DNA from: Pseudarthrobacter polychromogenes
GTDB lineage: Bacteria; Actinomycetota; Actinomycetes; Actinomycetales; Micrococcaceae
DNA: 64,000 bases
Direction of reading: 5' to 3'
NCBI RefSeq assembly: GCF_014644495.1
Contig: NZ_BMKU01000008.1
Span: 161,981-225,980, forward strand
Part shown: piece by piece, positions 8,697 to 19,991 of the stretch
Layout: every line of letters starts with the position of its first letter
Numbering within the stretch: the first letter of the stretch is position 1
Notes under the pieces: model-generated
Databases searched by the model: none
Told to the model about the DNA's origin: nothing
Seen by the model: the letters and a program-made list of their open reading frames with translations, nothing else
Position numbers and translations under genes: made by a program

Positions 8697-9803
8697 GTGG
8701 CTCACCAATGGCGCGGCGTCATCCGCGAATACGCTGACCGTCTGCCCGTGACGGAATCCACCAGGGTAATCACCCTGGGCGAGGGCGGGACCCCGCTGGT
8801 GCATGCCCAGAAGCTCTCCGAGCTCACCGGCTCCAAGGTGTACCTCAAGGTGGAGGGCATGAACCCCACCGGTTCCTTCAAGGACCGCGGCATGACGATG
8901 GCCATGACGGCGGCCGTTGCCTCCGGCGCGCAGGCGGTAGTCTGCGCTTCCACGGGAAACACCTCCGCCTCCGCTGCTGCGTACGCCACTGCGGCCGGCC
9001 TGAAGTGCGCCGTCCTGGTGCCTGAAGGCAAGATTTCCATGGGCAAGCTCAGCCAGGCGATCGCCCACGGCGCCACGCTGCTCCAGGTGGATGGCAACTT
9101 TGACAACTGCCTGGACATCGCCCGGAAGCTGGGGGAGTCCTACCCGGTGTTCCTGGTGAACTCGGTCAACCCTGCGCGCATCCAGGGACAGAAGACCGGT
9201 GCCTTCGAAATCGTCGACGCGCTGGGCGACGCTCCGGACATCCACGTCCTGCCGGTGGGCAACGCCGGAAACATCACCGCGTACTGGAAGGGCTACAAGG
9301 AGTACTCCGCTCCGTTCGAGTCCGAAACCGCGGGTACCCTTCCCGCCGTCTCCACCAGGACGCCCGCGATGTGGGGCTTCCAGGCGGCAGGTGCGGCGCC
9401 CTTCGTCGCCGGCCACCCCATCACCGAACCCGACACCATCGCCACGGCCATCCGGATTGGCAACCCCGCCTCCTGGGACGGTGCCATCGGCGCCCGCGAC
9501 GAATCCGGCGGACTGATCGACTCCGTCACCGATGAGGAAATCCTCAGCGCGCACCGCTGGCTGTCCGCCCGCGAAGGCGTCTTCGTCGAGCCGGGATCGG
9601 CCGCCGGCGTGGCAGGGCTCCTGAAGAAGCATGCCGCCGGGGAAGTCCCCTCAGGCAAGACCATCGTCATCACCGTCACGGGCCACGGGCTCAAGGACCC
9701 CCAGTGGGCCCTGCGCACGGAGGACGGCAGCGACGTGCAGCCGGTCAAGGTACCCAACGACGTGGTCACCGTTGCTGCTGAACTGGGACTGGAAGAAAAA
9801 TAG
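8697..9803 (+). CDS. thrC: Threonine synthase
   Basis: 368 aa fold-type II PLP enzyme converting O-phosphohomoserine to threonine. The PLP lysine is K62 in [10 protein letters not shown]; the phosphate-binding loop appears as [11 protein letters not shown]. The GTG start directly follows the hom stop, with GAAGGAG a few bases upstream. Note the order thrC before thrB, as in other actinobacteria. Length fits the short bacterial class. Confidence 0.97.
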   Translation: MAHQWRGVIREYADRLPVTESTRVITLGEGGTPLVHAQKLSELTGSKVYLKVEGMNPTGSFKDRGMTMAMTAAVASGAQAVVCASTGNTSASAAAYATAAGLKCAVLVPEGKISMGKLSQAIAHGATLLQVDGNFDNCLDIARKLGESYPVFLVNSVNPARIQGQKTGAFEIVDALGDAPDIHVLPVGNAGNITAYWKGYKEYSAPFESETAGTLPAVSTRTPAMWGFQAAGAAPFVAGHPITEPDTIATAIRIGNPASWDGAIGARDESGGLIDSVTDEEILSAHRWLSAREGVFVEPGSAAGVAGLLKKHAAGEVPSGKTIVITVTGHGLKDPQWALRTEDGSDVQPVKVPNDVVTVAAELGLEEK

Positions 9804-9805
9804 CC

Positions 9806-10780
9806 TTGGAAACCACCTCGCCGGCCGCCGTCGGACTGCAACCCATCGAGGCCGGCCAGATCGTCACCGTTCGGGTGCCGGCAACCACGGCCAACCTGGG
9901 CCCGGGCTATGACAGCCTGGGCCTGGCCCTTGCATTGCACGACACCCTGACGGTGGAGAGCCTGGAAACGGACGAGCTGCTGTTCGAGCTTCGCGGCGAA
10001 GGCGCGGAAAGCCTGCCCCGGGACGCGAGCCACCTCGTGATCAGGGCCATGGAGGCGGCGTTCGAACGGCTGGGCTTCCGCCACGGCGGCCTGAAGGTGA
10101 CCGCTGACAACGTCAACCCCCACGGGCGCGGCCTGGGCTCCTCCGCCTCCGCGGTGGTGGCCGCAGTCTCGGCGGCCAACGCCATGGTGCCCGAGGCGCA
10201 CCGGCGGGGCCGGGACTGGATCCTGCAGCTGACCAGTGAAATCGAAGGCCACCCTGACAACGTCGCTCCCGCCATTTTCGGCGGACTGGCGCTGTCATGG
10301 CAGGACAGTGACCAGTACAGCAGCACCAGCGCCACTGTGGCGGATTCGGTGATCCCGGTTGTGGCGGTTCCGGATTACGAACTGTCCACGGAAGCAGCGC
10401 GTGCCCTGCTGCCGGCATCGGTGGGCCACCACGTCGCTGCCATGAACGCCGGCCGCGCTGCCCTGCTGATCCACGCGCTCACGCACAAGCCTGAATTCCT
10501 GCTGGCCGGCACCGAGGACTACCTGCACCAGAGCTACCGGGCCGAGGCGATGCGGCCCAGCGCAGCCCTCATCGGTGCGCTGCGCGCCGCAGGCCATGCC
10601 GCCGTCGTCTCCGGTGCCGGGCCCACGGTGCTGGTCCTCGCCAACGGAGAGGCCGAAGCCGCCGCTGCCGTGGCTTTCATCGGCCAGTTCACCGCGGCCA
10701 ACACGCCGGATATTGCCTGGCGCGTACTGAAGCTGGCAGTGGACGTCGAAGGTGCTAAGGTGGAGTTGCACCGGCGGTAA
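9806..10780 (+). CDS. thrB: Homoserine kinase
   Basis: 324 aa GHMP-family kinase that phosphorylates homoserine, giving the ThrC substrate. PATTANLGPGYDSLGLA starts the conserved N-terminal strand and GRGLGSSASAVVAAV is the GHMP ATP-binding loop; SGAGPTVLVL is the C-terminal motif. The likely start is TTG at 9806, two bases after the thrC stop, and no ATG or GTG is better placed. Rare TTG starts also fit atpB here. Confidence 0.95.
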   Translation: METTSPAAVGLQPIEAGQIVTVRVPATTANLGPGYDSLGLALALHDTLTVESLETDELLFELRGEGAESLPRDASHLVIRAMEAAFERLGFRHGGLKVTADNVNPHGRGLGSSASAVVAAVSAANAMVPEAHRRGRDWILQLTSEIEGHPDNVAPAIFGGLALSWQDSDQYSSTSATVADSVIPVVAVPDYELSTEAARALLPASVGHHVAAMNAGRAALLIHALTHKPEFLLAGTEDYLHQSYRAEAMRPSAALIGALRAAGHAAVVSGAGPTVLVLANGEAEAAAAVAFIGQFTAANTPDIAWRVLKLAVDVEGAKVELHRR

Positions 10781-11076
10781 TTCCGCCTATCTGATCTGCT
10801 ATTGCACTTAGTTGCCGCTTGGTCTCTTACTGCGCAATCCATTCCGGTGCCGCCTGCTAGGTCTGTCGCAGGAATCTGCAGCACTCAAACTGCCCCTGAA
10901 GCGTCAGTCCGGCGTCCCGCCATGGGTGGAGCGCAAGGTGAATCAGTATCCGGCCCTGCTGGCCGAAATCCAACCGGCAAGGCCGAGCAATCCGGCTGCA
11001 GATCTGAACTGCAGCCCAGATCAAATCATCGCGTCCAGCTCCCAGTCTGGACGCCGTCGAGGGGGAAGGATCCTTC
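10781..11076 (+). promoter_or_regulatory. Long rho upstream region with a leader hairpin
   Basis: A 296-base gap. It contains a perfect 8-bp stem with a 7-base loop at 10994-11016 (GGCTGCAG / CTGCAGCC), ending 60 bases before the rho GTG. The start has a strong SD (GGGGGAAGGA). rho is autoregulated by premature termination in its own leader in other bacteria; this leader could do the same, but that is inference. I see no convincing promoter hexamers and no believable gene. Confidence 0.45.
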
Positions 11077-13236
<2,160 letters not shown>

Positions 13237-13276
13237 CGCATCGGTGAGCGGCTGAGTTTGCTGCCCCGGTGCTGAC

Positions 13277-13392
13277 GCCGCACGGATTTTTCCGCCCCCG
13301 CCCCTTCGCTGGGCGGCTTCCGATCTTCGATCGTCAGCCACCCAGCTCCGGCAGGCCCGATGCCACTCCCGGGGCGGAAAAATCCGTGCGGC
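13277..13392. repeat. Large inverted repeat downstream of rho
   Basis: A 22-bp perfect inverted repeat, 13277-13298 and 13371-13392, flanks 72 bases that hold two smaller hairpins (CCGCCC/GGGCGG near 13300 and CGATC/GATCG near 13325). The RNA could form a branched structure. It lies between rho and prfA and may act as a terminator or be a dispersed intergenic palindrome. There is no U tract. Confidence 0.65.
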
Positions 13393-13436
13393 TTCGTCGT
13401 TAAGCCCACCAGCCGCGGCCGCCACATGATTGTTAC

Positions 13437-13451
13437 TAGACTTGTACAAGT
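13437..13451 (+). promoter_or_regulatory. Candidate prfA promoter -10 overlapping a palindrome
   Basis: TAGACT at 13437-13442 is a plausible -10. The perfect 12-base palindrome ACTTGTACAAGT (13440-13451) overlaps it and the expected transcription start, so it could be an operator. An SD (GAAAGAGG) precedes the ATG at 13467. Confidence 0.35.
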
Positions 13452-13466
13452 CGAAAGAGGTTTTAA

Positions 13467-14540
13467 ATGTTTGAGTCCGTACAGGGCCTGCTTGATGAGC
13501 ATGATGCTATCCAGGCGCAGCTGGGGGATCCTGCTGTCTATGCCGACCAGCGGCTTGCCCGGAAACTGGGGCGCCGTTCGGCTCAGCTCAATGGCATCGT
13601 TGAGGCCTACCACAAGTGGGAAGCCATCCAGGATGACCTTGCTGCTGCCAAGGAGATGGCGGACGAAGACCCCGAGTTCGCAGCTGAGGTACCTGAGCTG
13701 GAAGCCGCCCTTGAGGTGGCTGCTGCGAAACTGCGCCGCCTCCTCATTCCGCGCGATCCTGACGATGCCCGCAACGTGATCCTTGAGGTCAAGGGCGGTG
13801 AAGGCGGCGACGAGGCCGCACTGTTCGCCGGCGACCTGCTGCGCATGTACACCCGGTACGCGGAGTCCCGCGGCTGGAAGACCGAGATCATTTCCGCCAC
13901 GGAATCCGACCTTGGGGGCTACAAGGACGTCCAGGTTGCCGTCAAGGGCAGCTCGAACGATCCTGCCGAGGGTGTGTACGCCCGCCTTAAGTTCGAAGGC
14001 GGCGTGCACCGGGTGCAGCGCGTTCCCGTCACCGAATCCCAGGGCCGCATCCACACCTCGGCCGCCGGCGTCCTGGTCCTGCCCGAAGTGGATGAGCCCG
14101 AAGAACTCGAGATCAACCAGAACGACCTCAAGATCGACGTCTACCGGTCCTCCGGCCCCGGCGGCCAGTCCGTCAACACCACGGACTCCGCCGTGCGCAT
14201 CACCCACCTTCCCACGGGCATCGTGGTGGCCATGCAGAACGAAAAATCCCAGCTGCAGAACCGTGAAGCGGGCATGCGCGTTCTCCGGGCACGCATCCTG
14301 GCGCACCAGCAGGAGCAGATCGACGCCGAGAACTCCGCCCAGCGGAAATCCCAGATCCGCACCATGGACCGTTCGGAGCGCATCCGCACCTACAACTACC
14401 CCGAAAACCGCATCGCGGACCACCGCACCGGGTACAAGGCGTACAACCTGGACCAGGTCATGAACGGCGACCTGGAGCCGGTCATCCAGTCCGCCATCGA
14501 GATGGACGAACAGGCACGCCTGGACGCCATCGGCGACTAG
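13467..14540 (+). CDS. prfA: Peptide chain release factor 1
   Basis: 357 aa class I release factor for UAA and UAG. The catalytic GGQ is in [14 protein letters not shown] (near residues 231-233). The stop-codon tripeptide position reads PVT within [14 protein letters not shown], the RF1-type PxT motif, which distinguishes it from RF2 (SPF). The Gln of GGQ is the target of PrmC encoded just downstream. Confidence 0.97.
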   Translation: MFESVQGLLDEHDAIQAQLGDPAVYADQRLARKLGRRSAQLNGIVEAYHKWEAIQDDLAAAKEMADEDPEFAAEVPELEAALEVAAAKLRRLLIPRDPDDARNVILEVKGGEGGDEAALFAGDLLRMYTRYAESRGWKTEIISATESDLGGYKDVQVAVKGSSNDPAEGVYARLKFEGGVHRVQRVPVTESQGRIHTSAAGVLVLPEVDEPEELEINQNDLKIDVYRSSGPGGQSVNTTDSAVRITHLPTGIVVAMQNEKSQLQNREAGMRVLRARILAHQQEQIDAENSAQRKSQIRTMDRSERIRTYNYPENRIADHRTGYKAYNLDQVMNGDLEPVIQSAIEMDEQARLDAIGD

Positions 14541-14549
14541 TCCCTTCGG

Positions 14550-14555
14550 TAAATT
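14550..14555 (+). promoter_or_regulatory. Candidate leaderless promoter -10 of prmC
   Basis: TAAATT ends 6 nt before the ATG at 14562. No SD is visible. It would be an internal promoter between prfA and prmC. Confidence 0.35.
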
Positions 14556-14561
14556 CCAGAC

Positions 14562-15434
14562 ATGACACTCGAGCCAGGCCAGTCGCTTGCGGACGCTGTC
14601 AGCGCGGCAACGGACATTCTCCGCGGCGCCGGCGTCCCCAGTCCGCGGGTGGACGCCGAGCTGTTGGCCGACCACCTTCTGAACGTGGGGCTCGGCCGGC
14701 TGCGTGCCATGATGCTGGGAGATGCGCCCGCGCCGGAGGGTTACGAGGCGCTGGTGGCGGAACGCGCCAGCCGCATACCGCTGCAGCACATCACCGGAGT
14801 GGCGCATTTCCGCTACCTTGAGCTGGCTGTTGGCCCCGGCGTTTTCGTACCCCGCCCCGAGACCGAATCGGTTGCGCAGCTGGTCATCGACCACGTCCGC
14901 GGGATGGCCCGCCCGCGGATCGTCGACCTCGGGACGGGCTCGGGTGCCATTGCAGGCTCCATCGCCCATGAGGTGCCGGGCGCGGAGGTGCACGCCGTCG
15001 AGTTCAGCCCCTTCGCCCACGCCTGGGCAGCAAAAAACCTGGCACCGCTGGGTGTCCGGCTTGTGCTGGGGGACCTAAGGAACGCGCTGCCCGAGCTTAA
15101 CGGAACTTTCGACGTCGTGGTGTCCAATCCGCCGTACATTCCCGCCGAAGCCATCCCCACCGAGCCGGAAGTCGCCCTTCATGACCCGCCGGAGGCGCTG
15201 TACGGCGGGGGAGCGGACGGCATGGAACTTCCGACGGCGGCCGCTGCCTCCGCTGCCCGCCTCCTGCGGCCGGGGGGCTACTTTGTGATGGAGCATGCAG
15301 AAGTCCAGGCGGGTTGGATTTCGGACCATTTGGCCGGGACAGGAAACTGGACCGGGATCAGGACGCATCTGGACCTCAACGGCAAGGAGCGCGCCACCAG
15401 CGCCCTGCTCGCAGATCCGGACCACAGCGAATGA
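14562..15434 (+). CDS. prmC: Release factor glutamine N5-methyltransferase
   Basis: 290 aa. Methylates the GGQ glutamine of release factors using S-adenosylmethionine. The N-terminal helical domain is about residues 1-80. The SAM-binding motif IVDLGTGSGAIAGSIA is near 125 and the catalytic VVSNPPYIP near 186-194, diagnostic of N5-glutamine methyltransferases. prfA-prmC adjacency is widely conserved. Confidence 0.96.
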   Translation: MTLEPGQSLADAVSAATDILRGAGVPSPRVDAELLADHLLNVGLGRLRAMMLGDAPAPEGYEALVAERASRIPLQHITGVAHFRYLELAVGPGVFVPRPETESVAQLVIDHVRGMARPRIVDLGTGSGAIAGSIAHEVPGAEVHAVEFSPFAHAWAAKNLAPLGVRLVLGDLRNALPELNGTFDVVVSNPPYIPAEAIPTEPEVALHDPPEALYGGGADGMELPTAAAASAARLLRPGGYFVMEHAEVQAGWISDHLAGTGNWTGIRTHLDLNGKERATSALLADPDHSE

Positions 15435-15446
15435 AAGAATAGGCGA

Positions 15447-16307
15447 GTGACCACTACCTACAACTGCACCAGCGACGACGAGCGGGCCAAGGGACTTGAG
15501 CACGCCCAGCGTGCCATCAGCGAAAAGAAGTGCGTGGTCTTTCCCACGGACACGGTCTACGGAATTGCAGCCGACGCCTTCTCGCCCCAGGCCGTGACCA
15601 TGCTGCTGGTGTCCAAGGGGCGCAGCCGCACCATGCCGCCGCCCGTGCTGATCCCGCGGATCAATGCCCTCGACGGCCTCGCCACGGACGTCTCGGCCGA
15701 CGCCCGCAAACTGGCGGAAGCTTTCTGGCCCGGAGGCCTCACCCTCATCCTGCACGCGCAGCCATCCCTGGACTGGGACCTTGGCGAGACCAAGGGCACT
15801 GTGGCCCTCCGCATGCCGGACGATGAGATCGCCCAGGAGCTGCTGACCCTTACCGGCCCCCTGGCCGTATCATCGGCCAACCGTACCGGCCATGCCGCCG
15901 GACAGACCGCCGCCGCCGCCCGCGAGCAGCTGGCGGACTCCGTGGAGGTCTACCTTGAAGGCGGCTTCCGGCCACTGGAAGGCGAGGCCGCAGTACCGTC
16001 CACGATTGTCGATGCCACGGGTCCGCGCCTGCGCGTGGTCCGGAACGGTGCGGTGACCCTGGACCAGCTTCGCGAGCACGTACCCGGAGTCCTGGGCCTG
16101 GGCGAGATCCCCATGGCCGAGGAGGAACCGGCAGAAGCGGCACCCGGAGCAACAGCAGCGGCACCTGCCGAAGCCGCGCCTGCGGAAGCAGCACCGGCAG
16201 AAGCAGCCCCTGCCGGCGGGTCTTCGGTTGTTCGGACTGCCGCTGTGGAGTCTCCTTCCGAGGAGCCCGCAGCTGTCCCGGCTCCGGTTCGGGACCCCGA
16301 GCCGTGA
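15447..16307 (+). CDS. Threonylcarbamoyl-AMP synthase (Sua5/YciO/YrdC family) with AEAAP-repeat tail
   Basis: 286 aa from GTG at 15447. The YrdC domain fills about residues 12-210: CVVFPTDTVYGIAADAF, KGRSRTMPPPVLI and AVSSANRTGHAAG are family motifs. It makes threonylcarbamoyl-AMP for the t6A37 modification of ANN-decoding tRNAs. The C-terminal about 70 residues are low-complexity Ala/Pro/Glu with AEAAP repeats instead of a standard Sua5 domain. AAGAAT ends 6 nt before the GTG, so the message may be leaderless. Its end overlaps the next glycosyltransferase gene. Confidence 0.92.
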   Translation: MTTTYNCTSDDERAKGLEHAQRAISEKKCVVFPTDTVYGIAADAFSPQAVTMLLVSKGRSRTMPPPVLIPRINALDGLATDVSADARKLAEAFWPGGLTLILHAQPSLDWDLGETKGTVALRMPDDEIAQELLTLTGPLAVSSANRTGHAAGQTAAAAREQLADSVEVYLEGGFRPLEGEAAVPSTIVDATGPRLRVVRNGAVTLDQLREHVPGVLGLGEIPMAEEEPAEAAPGATAAAPAEAAPAEAAPAEAAPAGGSSVVRTAAVESPSEEPAAVPAPVRDPEP

Positions 16308-17080
16308 TGGCACTTGACCGCCAGCGGATCCCGGTGCTGGAGGTCGATGCGACCCCGCTTCGCGTTCCGGACCTGGTGGCGGAACTCAGCCGCTTCGTCG
16401 AGGAAGGCTCCACCCGCACGGTACTGGGGCACAACCTGCACAGCGTCACACTGTCGCTCTCGGATGAGGATTTCCACGACCTATATAAGCGCAGCGATGT
16501 GGTCCTGCTGGACGGCGCGCCCGTGCTCTGGCTATGGGGGAGGACCGGCAAAGCCGAAGGGCCGGTCATGGACTACCGGCTGGGTACCACGGACTGGCTT
16601 CCGGCTTTGGGCCAGGTGCGCGGTCTGGAGCGGATTGCAGTGATCGGCGCCGGCGCCGAGGCAAATGCCGCGGCCGTCAGGCAACTGGAGTCGATCGTCC
16701 CCGGCGCCCAGGTGGCGGGCCTGCCCGGAGAGGGCTGGAACGGGGACCTCGAAGACCGGGCTGTTGAATGGCTGCACGGGCAGCGGCCGCAGCTTGTCCT
16801 GCTGGGCCTGGGCATGCCGCTCCAGGAGGAAGTCCTGCAGCGGCGCCTCGCCGACATGCCCCCGGCCACCTACTGCGCAGTGGGGGGAGCCATCGAACAG
16901 CTGGCCGGCTTCCAGAAGCTTGCACCACGATGGCTGGGACGGATGGGGCTGGAATGGGCCTGGCGGCTGCTGCTGCATCCCCGCCGTGTTGCCTACCGCG
17001 TGCTCGGAGAACCCTGGGTCCTGCTGTGGCTATTGGGAAGCCGCCGCTTGAAGCGAACCGTTCCCAGGCCCGGCAAGTAA
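16307..17080 (+). CDS. WecG/TagA/CpsF family glycosyltransferase
   Basis: 257 aa from ATG at 16307, which shares one base with the previous stop (TGATG); GTG at 16304 is an alternative. GT26-family features: HNLHSVTLSLSDEDF, SDVVLLDGAPVLWLWGR and LVLLGLGMPLQEEVL, then GGAIEQLAGFQKLAPRWLGRMGLEW. GT26 enzymes add N-acetylmannosamine or its uronate to a lipid-linked amino sugar in teichoic-acid or exopolysaccharide synthesis. The WecA-like gene at 18288 could make the acceptor. The sugar used is not shown. Confidence 0.9.
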   Translation: MALDRQRIPVLEVDATPLRVPDLVAELSRFVEEGSTRTVLGHNLHSVTLSLSDEDFHDLYKRSDVVLLDGAPVLWLWGRTGKAEGPVMDYRLGTTDWLPALGQVRGLERIAVIGAGAEANAAAVRQLESIVPGAQVAGLPGEGWNGDLEDRAVEWLHGQRPQLVLLGLGMPLQEEVLQRRLADMPPATYCAVGGAIEQLAGFQKLAPRWLGRMGLEWAWRLLLHPRRVAYRVLGEPWVLLWLLGSRRLKRTVPRPGK

Positions 17081-17104
17081 ACGCGGCAGGACCGGAAGTG
17101 CTTC

Positions 17105-18001
17105 TTAGAACTTCTGGTCCTCCAGCGGGGCAAAGCCCCTGCCACGCAGGCCGGCAGAGAAGGACCTGGCCCAACCCAGGAAACCTTTGAGGTCCCGCCG
17201 CTGCGCGAAATAGCCTGCATACCCGCCCACGTCCGCAATAAAGGACCGGACGCGGAAGTACCGGCGGATCAGGTAGCCGCGGTTCCGGTAATAGTAGTAC
17301 CGCTTGAACGCGGACTCCGGGACGATGACGTGCCAGCCTGCGCCAAACACATGCTGGGTTTCCGAGAACGCATGCGGGTGGGTGATGGCGGTGGTGGTCA
17401 CCGTGCCAAACCTGACGCCCGCCTTGCGCAGCCGAATGGTGAAGTCCACCTCGTCGCCGCGGATGAACAGCCGCATGTCCGGCAGTCCCACTTTGAAGAA
17501 AACGTCGGAGCGGATCAGCGCGCCGTTGAAGAAGTGCCCGTCGTTGGGCAGGAAGCCAAGCTTCTCCACCTCGGCGCGGCTGTGCGTCACCTTGCCGTCA
17601 AGGCGGAAGAAAAAGGACAGCCGGTCCGGCTGGCCAGGCGCGGTCACCAGCGGAACTACCGCCTCCAGGTCCCTTGCCTCAGCCTCACGCAGTAGCGTGG
17701 CGAGGCATTCCGGATCCGCCGGCTCGGCGTCGTCATCCATCATCCAGATCCACTTGGCTCCGCTGGCCACTGCCTTGAGTGCTGCCAGGGCGAAGCCGCC
17801 CGCACCGCCGAGGTTGGCCTCCGAACGGACGTAATCAACGTTTGGATGCACACCGGCTGTTTCACGCGCCGGGGTTTTGCCGCTGTCAACCAGGCAGATT
17901 GTGTCCACTGCGGCCGTCTGGGCGTTGATGGAATCCAGCAGGACGGCCAGTTCCTTCGGCCGGTCGAAGGTCACGGCGGCAACTGCTATGCGGGGGGTCA
18001 T
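17105..18001 (-). CDS. Family 2 glycosyltransferase (GlfT1/rhamnosyltransferase-like)
   Basis: 298 aa GT-A fold enzyme. The N-terminus IAVAAVTFDRPKELAVLLDSI is the nucleotide-binding start, WIWMMDDDAEP contains the DxD metal site near 95, and FIRGDEVDFTIRLRKAG carries the catalytic-base region. The Tyr/Arg-rich KRYYYYRNRGYLIRRYF follows. The pattern resembles actinobacterial galactofuranosyl or rhamnosyl transferases acting on cell-envelope polysaccharides; the sugar is not certain. The start has GAAAGGA upstream. It is convergent to the WecG-like gene, with a 24-base gap. Confidence 0.88.
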   Translation of the reverse strand: MTPRIAVAAVTFDRPKELAVLLDSINAQTAAVDTICLVDSGKTPARETAGVHPNVDYVRSEANLGGAGGFALAALKAVASGAKWIWMMDDDAEPADPECLATLLREAEARDLEAVVPLVTAPGQPDRLSFFFRLDGKVTHSRAEVEKLGFLPNDGHFFNGALIRSDVFFKVGLPDMRLFIRGDEVDFTIRLRKAGVRFGTVTTTAITHPHAFSETQHVFGAGWHVIVPESAFKRYYYYRNRGYLIRRYFRVRSFIADVGGYAGYFAQRRDLKGFLGWARSFSAGLRGRGFAPLEDQKF

Positions 18002-18287
18002 GGGGGTCCTTTCAGCATGGCTGACAGGGATTTCCCCGCTCGCAATGCGCCAGTGTGGCGCGAAGCCATGAAGCTGTTGGCGCTAGTATCTTTGACTAGA
18101 GTCCACTGTAATACAGCCCTGTAAGGCACCGCGTATGAGGAAATACGCACTGCCTGCTGCGCGCTCGGCGACGGAGAAGTTTCATTTATCGAAGAACAGA
18201 TTCCCGGCCAGTGAGCCCCATAGCCAAGGACCAGATGCCAGTGCCGTTGCCCGGCTGCAGCGTCCCCCCGGAAACGGAACCCGCCCC

Positions 18288-19400
18288 ATGATCATGTACC
18301 TGCTGATGGGACTGACCGCTGCTGTCGTTTCCTACGCGGCTACATGGGGGGCCCGGGTCGTCGGCCACCGGCTTGAACTCCACATGCCCATCCGAAGCCG
18401 CGATATGCATTCCATTCCCGTGTCGCGCCTGGGCGGCGTGGCGATCTTCCTCGGCGTCGTGGTGGCCCTCATCGTTGCCAGCCAGTCCTTTTTCGTGAAG
18501 GACATCTACCGGAACAACTTCTCGCCATGGGGCGTCCTCGCCGGCGCAGCCGTCATTGTGCTGGTTGGCGTCGCCGATGACCTGCTGGACATCCGGTGGT
18601 GGGTGAAGCTGATCGGCCAAAGCATTGCAGGCTTTACCGTGGCCATCTGGGGAGTACAGATGACCATCGTCCCCTGGGTTCCGGAGCCGATCCACCTCGA
18701 GAATGAAACCGTCCAGGTCCTCTTGACTGCCGGCCTGATCGTCACCACGATGAATGCGTTCAACTTCATCGACGGGCTGGACGGCCTTGCCGCAGGCGTC
18801 GCCATCATCGGCGGCACCGCGTTCTTCTTCACCGCCTACTGGGTGCACCGCAACGCGGTCCTGCTGGACTATTCAGACCTTGCGACACTGATTACCGCGG
18901 TCCTGGTGGGCAGCTGCCTGGGCTTCCTGCCGCACAACTGGTTTCCGTCCAAGATCTTCATGGGCGATTCCGGCGCCATGCTGATCGGGCTGCTGATGGC
19001 GTCGGCGGGTGTAGTGTCCACGGGACAGATCACCTCGGGGCTCTACGACAGGGTCAACGGCATCTCCACGGTGATTCCCATCCTGCTTCCGTTCGCGGTC
19101 CTCTTCCTTCCGCTGCTGGACCTCGGCCTGGCGGTGGTGCGGCGCACTGCCCGGGGCCGCTCGCCATGGTCTGCCGACCGAGGGCACCTGCACCACAAGC
19201 TTCTGGACATCGGCTATTCGCACCGCACTGCAGTCATCCTGATGTACCTCTGGACCGCCATCCTCTCCTTCGGGGGACTGGCCTTCGCCATTTTCCCGTG
19301 GCAGATTGTGCTGTCCATCGACCTCTTCGCCACCCTGGTCATGGGCCTCATCACTGCCTGGCCCTACCTTGCCCGCAGGGGGGAAGAGACCCGGGCGTAA
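18288..19400 (+). CDS. WecA/MraY-like undecaprenyl-phosphate sugar-1-phosphate transferase
   Basis: 370 aa with about ten membrane segments. Conserved cytoplasmic loops are present: GVADDLLDIRWW (DDxxD Mg2+ site), NFIDGLDGLAAG, KIFMGDSGAMLIG and the carbohydrate-specificity loop RGHLHHKLLDIGYSHR. These match WecA/TagO-type enzymes that put GlcNAc-1-P on undecaprenyl phosphate, the first step of wall teichoic-acid-like polymers. I chose ATG at 18288 for its upstream GGAAACGGAA; the frame is open to 18135, but that extension is not membrane-like and lacks an SD. Confidence 0.92.
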   Translation: MIMYLLMGLTAAVVSYAATWGARVVGHRLELHMPIRSRDMHSIPVSRLGGVAIFLGVVVALIVASQSFFVKDIYRNNFSPWGVLAGAAVIVLVGVADDLLDIRWWVKLIGQSIAGFTVAIWGVQMTIVPWVPEPIHLENETVQVLLTAGLIVTTMNAFNFIDGLDGLAAGVAIIGGTAFFFTAYWVHRNAVLLDYSDLATLITAVLVGSCLGFLPHNWFPSKIFMGDSGAMLIGLLMASAGVVSTGQITSGLYDRVNGISTVIPILLPFAVLFLPLLDLGLAVVRRTARGRSPWSADRGHLHHKLLDIGYSHRTAVILMYLWTAILSFGGLAFAIFPWQIVLSIDLFATLVMGLITAWPYLARRGEETRA

Positions 19401-19429
19401 CGTCCGTGCGGAAATATTTCTATCTCGTG

Positions 19430-19459
19430 TAGAATTTAGGGGCAGCCAAAGCTGCCCCT
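19430..19459 (+). promoter_or_regulatory. Candidate atp operon promoter and leader hairpin
   Basis: TAGAAT (19430-19435) is a plausible -10; no good -35 is seen. It is followed by a perfect 9-bp stem with a 4-base loop (19438-19459) at the predicted 5' end of the atp message. The hairpin could instead end the upstream WecA-like transcript, although it lacks a U tract. Confidence 0.4.
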
Positions 19460-19508
19460 CCATACAGCCTGTTGACGATCTTCCGCAGGTGCCGACGATT
19501 GGGATCGA

Positions 19509-19991
19509 ATGACCTCCAACGCCGAGTCCGGACCGCTGTCCGGCAACGGACGCGTTGGCGCATCCGGCCCCACGCCGTCGCTCTGGCTGAACCTCCTCAA
19601 GCTGAGCTCGATCGTTTCTGCGTGCGGACTGCTGCTTTGCGCTGTACCGGCCATGCTGCTGGACGGGGTGAACGGGGCGCTTTCCAGTACGTCCGGTGGC
19701 GTGTTGGTGATGCTCTTCTTCGGAATCAGCCTCCTTGTAGGGCATTTCGTGGGCCGCAGCAATCCTTCCGGTGCCATTGGCATGTTCGTGGCAACCTACT
19801 TCGTCAAGGTGGTCGGTTTCGCCGTCGTCCTGTTCGTGGTGGGAGCTCCGCAGTGGCTTAACGGGCGCTGGTTTGTTGCCGGCGCCGTCACCGCGGTGGT
19901 GCTGTGGCAGGCGGCTGAGGTCTACGGTTTCAGCAAAGCGCGCCTCCAGATCTACAACGATCCAGAAACCAAGGAAAACCCCGATGCGTGA
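19509..19991 (+). CDS. ATP synthase-associated membrane protein (AtpI-like)
   Basis: 160 aa with a hydrophilic N-terminus (about 25 residues) and four hydrophobic segments (about 27-52, 60-82, 88-108, 118-140). The position as first gene before the atp cluster and the four-helix topology match the actinobacterial AtpI-like protein, which in other bacteria assists c-ring assembly or Mg2+ supply. Sequence similarity alone is weak, so the call rests on context. It overlaps the next gene by 8 bases. Confidence 0.75.
   Translation: MTSNAESGPLSGNGRVGASGPTPSLWLNLLKLSSIVSACGLLLCAVPAMLLDGVNGALSSTSGGVLVMLFFGISLLVGHFVGRSNPSGAIGMFVATYFVKVVGFAVVLFVVGAPQWLNGRWFVAGAVTAVVLWQAAEVYGFSKARLQIYNDPETKENPDA

Noticed and set aside
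18092..18114. TTGACT/TAATAC promoter upstream of the WecA-like gene
   Set aside because: The two hexamers are only 11 bases apart, too short for a normal sigma-70-type promoter.
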